Shown: piece after piece, positions 5,640 to 6,298 of the stretch
Layout of the letters: every line of letters starts with the position of its first letter
How positions within the stretch are numbered: position 1 is the stretch's first letter
Assembly (NCBI GenBank): GCA_027030285.1
Contig: JALVFC010000570.1
Coordinates: 1-6,298, forward strand
Source of the DNA: Thiotrichaceae bacterium
GTDB lineage: Bacteria; Pseudomonadota; Gammaproteobacteria; Thiotrichales; Thiotrichaceae
Direction: 5' to 3'
DNA: 6,298 nt
Translations under genes and position numbers: made by a program
The notes under the pieces: generated by a model
What the model saw: only the letters and a program-made list of their open reading frames with translations
The model's database searches: none
Told to the model about the DNA's origin: nothing

Positions 5640-5667
5640 TATAATCTATAGACACAAGTTATTGCAA
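5638..5667 (-). promoter_or_regulatory. Probable sigma-70 promoter of feoABC
   Basis: On the minus strand TTGCAA (5662-5667) and a perfect TATAAT (5638-5643) are separated by 18 bp. Transcription would begin near 5630, about 36 nt before the feoA ATG. Fur-box-like sites overlap both hexamers, which fits repression in iron-replete cells. Confidence 0.7.
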
Positions 5668-5679
5668 ATAGTTCTCATT
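5661..5679 (-). promoter_or_regulatory. Fur-box-like site 2 at the feo promoter
   Basis: AATAGTTCTCATT (5667-5679, plus strand) is almost the same word as the site before fur (AATCATTCTCATT). It overlaps the -35 hexamer. The left half is weaker than the right. With site 1, 40 bp away centre to centre, it brackets the promoter. Confidence 0.55.
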
Positions 5680-5730
5680 AAGATGAGCAATCCTCTGTAA
5701 TCGCAATCCGCATGTCATACGGGAACAGAC

Positions 5731-5762
5731 GGGAGAAAAACGCCAGCAGTGCTGCTTCTCCC
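5731..5762 (-). terminator. Stem-loop between the PepSY gene and feoA (possible terminator)
   Basis: GGGAGAA (5731-5737) and TTCTCCC (5756-5762) are perfect arms enclosing an inner CAGC-AGT-GCTG hairpin. On the minus strand the inner hairpin is followed by GCGTTTTT, so it could act as a weak intrinsic terminator for the gene ending at 5824. However, the T-run is part of the outer loop and is followed by the outer arm. An mRNA stabilizer or an operator is an alternative. The remainder of 5680-5823 shows nothing I can name. Confidence 0.4.
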
Positions 5763-5823
5763 TACGGGTGCTATGTAAATTAGTTAAATCACTCTTCACT
5801 CTCAGACAAGCGCCTATTGTATC

Positions 5824-6298
5824 TTACAGAGCCAACTTCCTCCGTTTATTTGCGGCTTTTTTTGCCCACATCAAAAAACCCGTTATAGCCAGAAAGATCA
5901 TTAGTACGCCAATAACATCCATAAAATAAATACCCAGCTTACCCAACAGACGGCCACTATGCAGATCCAGGATAATGCGCTCAAGTGGTAGTCCTTCACC
6001 CTGATACTGGTTCAGCAATTGATTTCTCACTATTTTTGGAGCTGGTTCTGGAGTACGCCATTGTATATCCAGCGGTGAAACGTCAACGTCTTGCAATTCA
6101 GTAAAGTCAGTATTTATCTTAAATGTTGAGTTTGCCGAGCCGATATAAATATCTCCCGCCAAACTGCCTATTTGGGTAATTTCAGTTTGTTCAGGCGGTC
6201 GAAGCGTATCAATTAACTCTCCTGCAAAGGTGAGTAAACAAAGTTGCTGCTTATTGCTGACAAGCAAAATATCGTCCTTGACTAACGTCCCTTTTAGG
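5824..6298 (-). CDS. PepSY-associated transmembrane protein, C-terminal part (5' end outside window)
   Basis: The minus-strand frame is open to the right edge and gives the last 157 residues. There is no reason to begin it at the internal TTG at 6267, because the frame continues upstream (LKGTLVKDDI). The visible part is a periplasmic-looking segment of about 110 residues. It is followed by LERIILDLHSGRLLGKLG (to residue 122), one membrane helix (about 123-144, IYFMDVIGVLMIFLAITGFLMW) and a basic tail AKKAANKRRKLAL that should face the cytoplasm. The D-L-H-S/T-G-R-x-x-G segment followed by a last helix is typical of PepSY_TM family proteins, which often neighbour TonB-dependent siderophore or haem receptors and include proposed ferric-siderophore reductases. 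Residues 1-110 are not distinctive to me. It reads in the same direction as feoABC, but a separate promoter and 229 bp lie between them, so it is probably not in the operon. Confidence 0.75.
   Translation of the reverse strand, partial: LKGTLVKDDILLVSNKQQLCLLTFAGELIDTLRPPEQTEITQIGSLAGDIYIGSANSTFKINTDFTELQDVDVSPLDIQWRTPEPAPKIVRNQLLNQYQGEGLPLERIILDLHSGRLLGKLGIYFMDVIGVLMIFLAITGFLMWAKKAANKRRKLAL

Noticed and set aside
6265..6267. TTG start codon for the PepSY protein
   Set aside because: The frame continues open to the window edge and the family has long N-terminal parts, so the true start lies outside.

Overview
The window looks like a piece of a gammaproteobacterial chromosome of moderate base composition. 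This rests on a Pseudomonas/Legionella-like Fur, a complete feoABC operon with FeoC (FeoC is largely a gammaproteobacterial component), a tRNA-Pro gene with encoded CCA, and one copy of a short ATTCCGGC...GCCGGAAT repeat of a type scattered through many beta- and gammaproteobacterial genomes. I cannot name the genus from this much sequence.

Left part (1-2002): almost everything lies on the minus strand. A large secreted lipoprotein gene (start at 1447) runs off the left edge. It has a lipobox, a Pro/Ser linker, an Ig-like domain and a glycoside-hydrolase-like domain with a YSNEVWN motif. No gene was called for it because it has no stop inside the window. Upstream lies about 215 bp of leader, then the first ~88 residues of a P4-type tyrosine integrase, cut off at a short palindromic repeat. 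Iterated TGCCAGC words surround the integrase start.

Middle (2144-2349): tRNA-Pro(GGG) on the minus strand, divergent from fur. The order tRNA 3' end, short gap, integrase is the normal layout of a tRNA-integrated genomic island, so this looks like an island edge whose integrase has been destroyed. The lipoprotein gene may be island cargo.

Right part (2388-6298): an iron module. fur (plus strand) runs convergently into feoC, the last gene of feoA-feoB-feoC (minus strand), in which both internal junctions are 4-bp ATGA overlaps. FeoB is the inner-membrane Fe(II) transporter with its GTPase domain, FeoA the small SH3-like partner and FeoC the small winged-helix partner. The feo promoter (TTGCAA-N18-TATAAT) carries two Fur-box-like sites, one over each promoter element. 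A related site lies just upstream of the fur -10, so Fur probably represses feo when iron is plentiful and tunes its own synthesis. This Fur contains no cysteine, so it lacks the structural zinc site. At the right edge is the C-terminal part of a PepSY-type membrane protein, a family often found beside siderophore or haem uptake genes.

I see no CRISPR array, complete insertion sequence, toxin-antitoxin pair or defence system. The core of the window is a well-known system. The less ordinary items are the edge-truncated lipoprotein, the island scar, the cysteine-free Fur and a perfect 8+8 bp palindrome upstream of fur.
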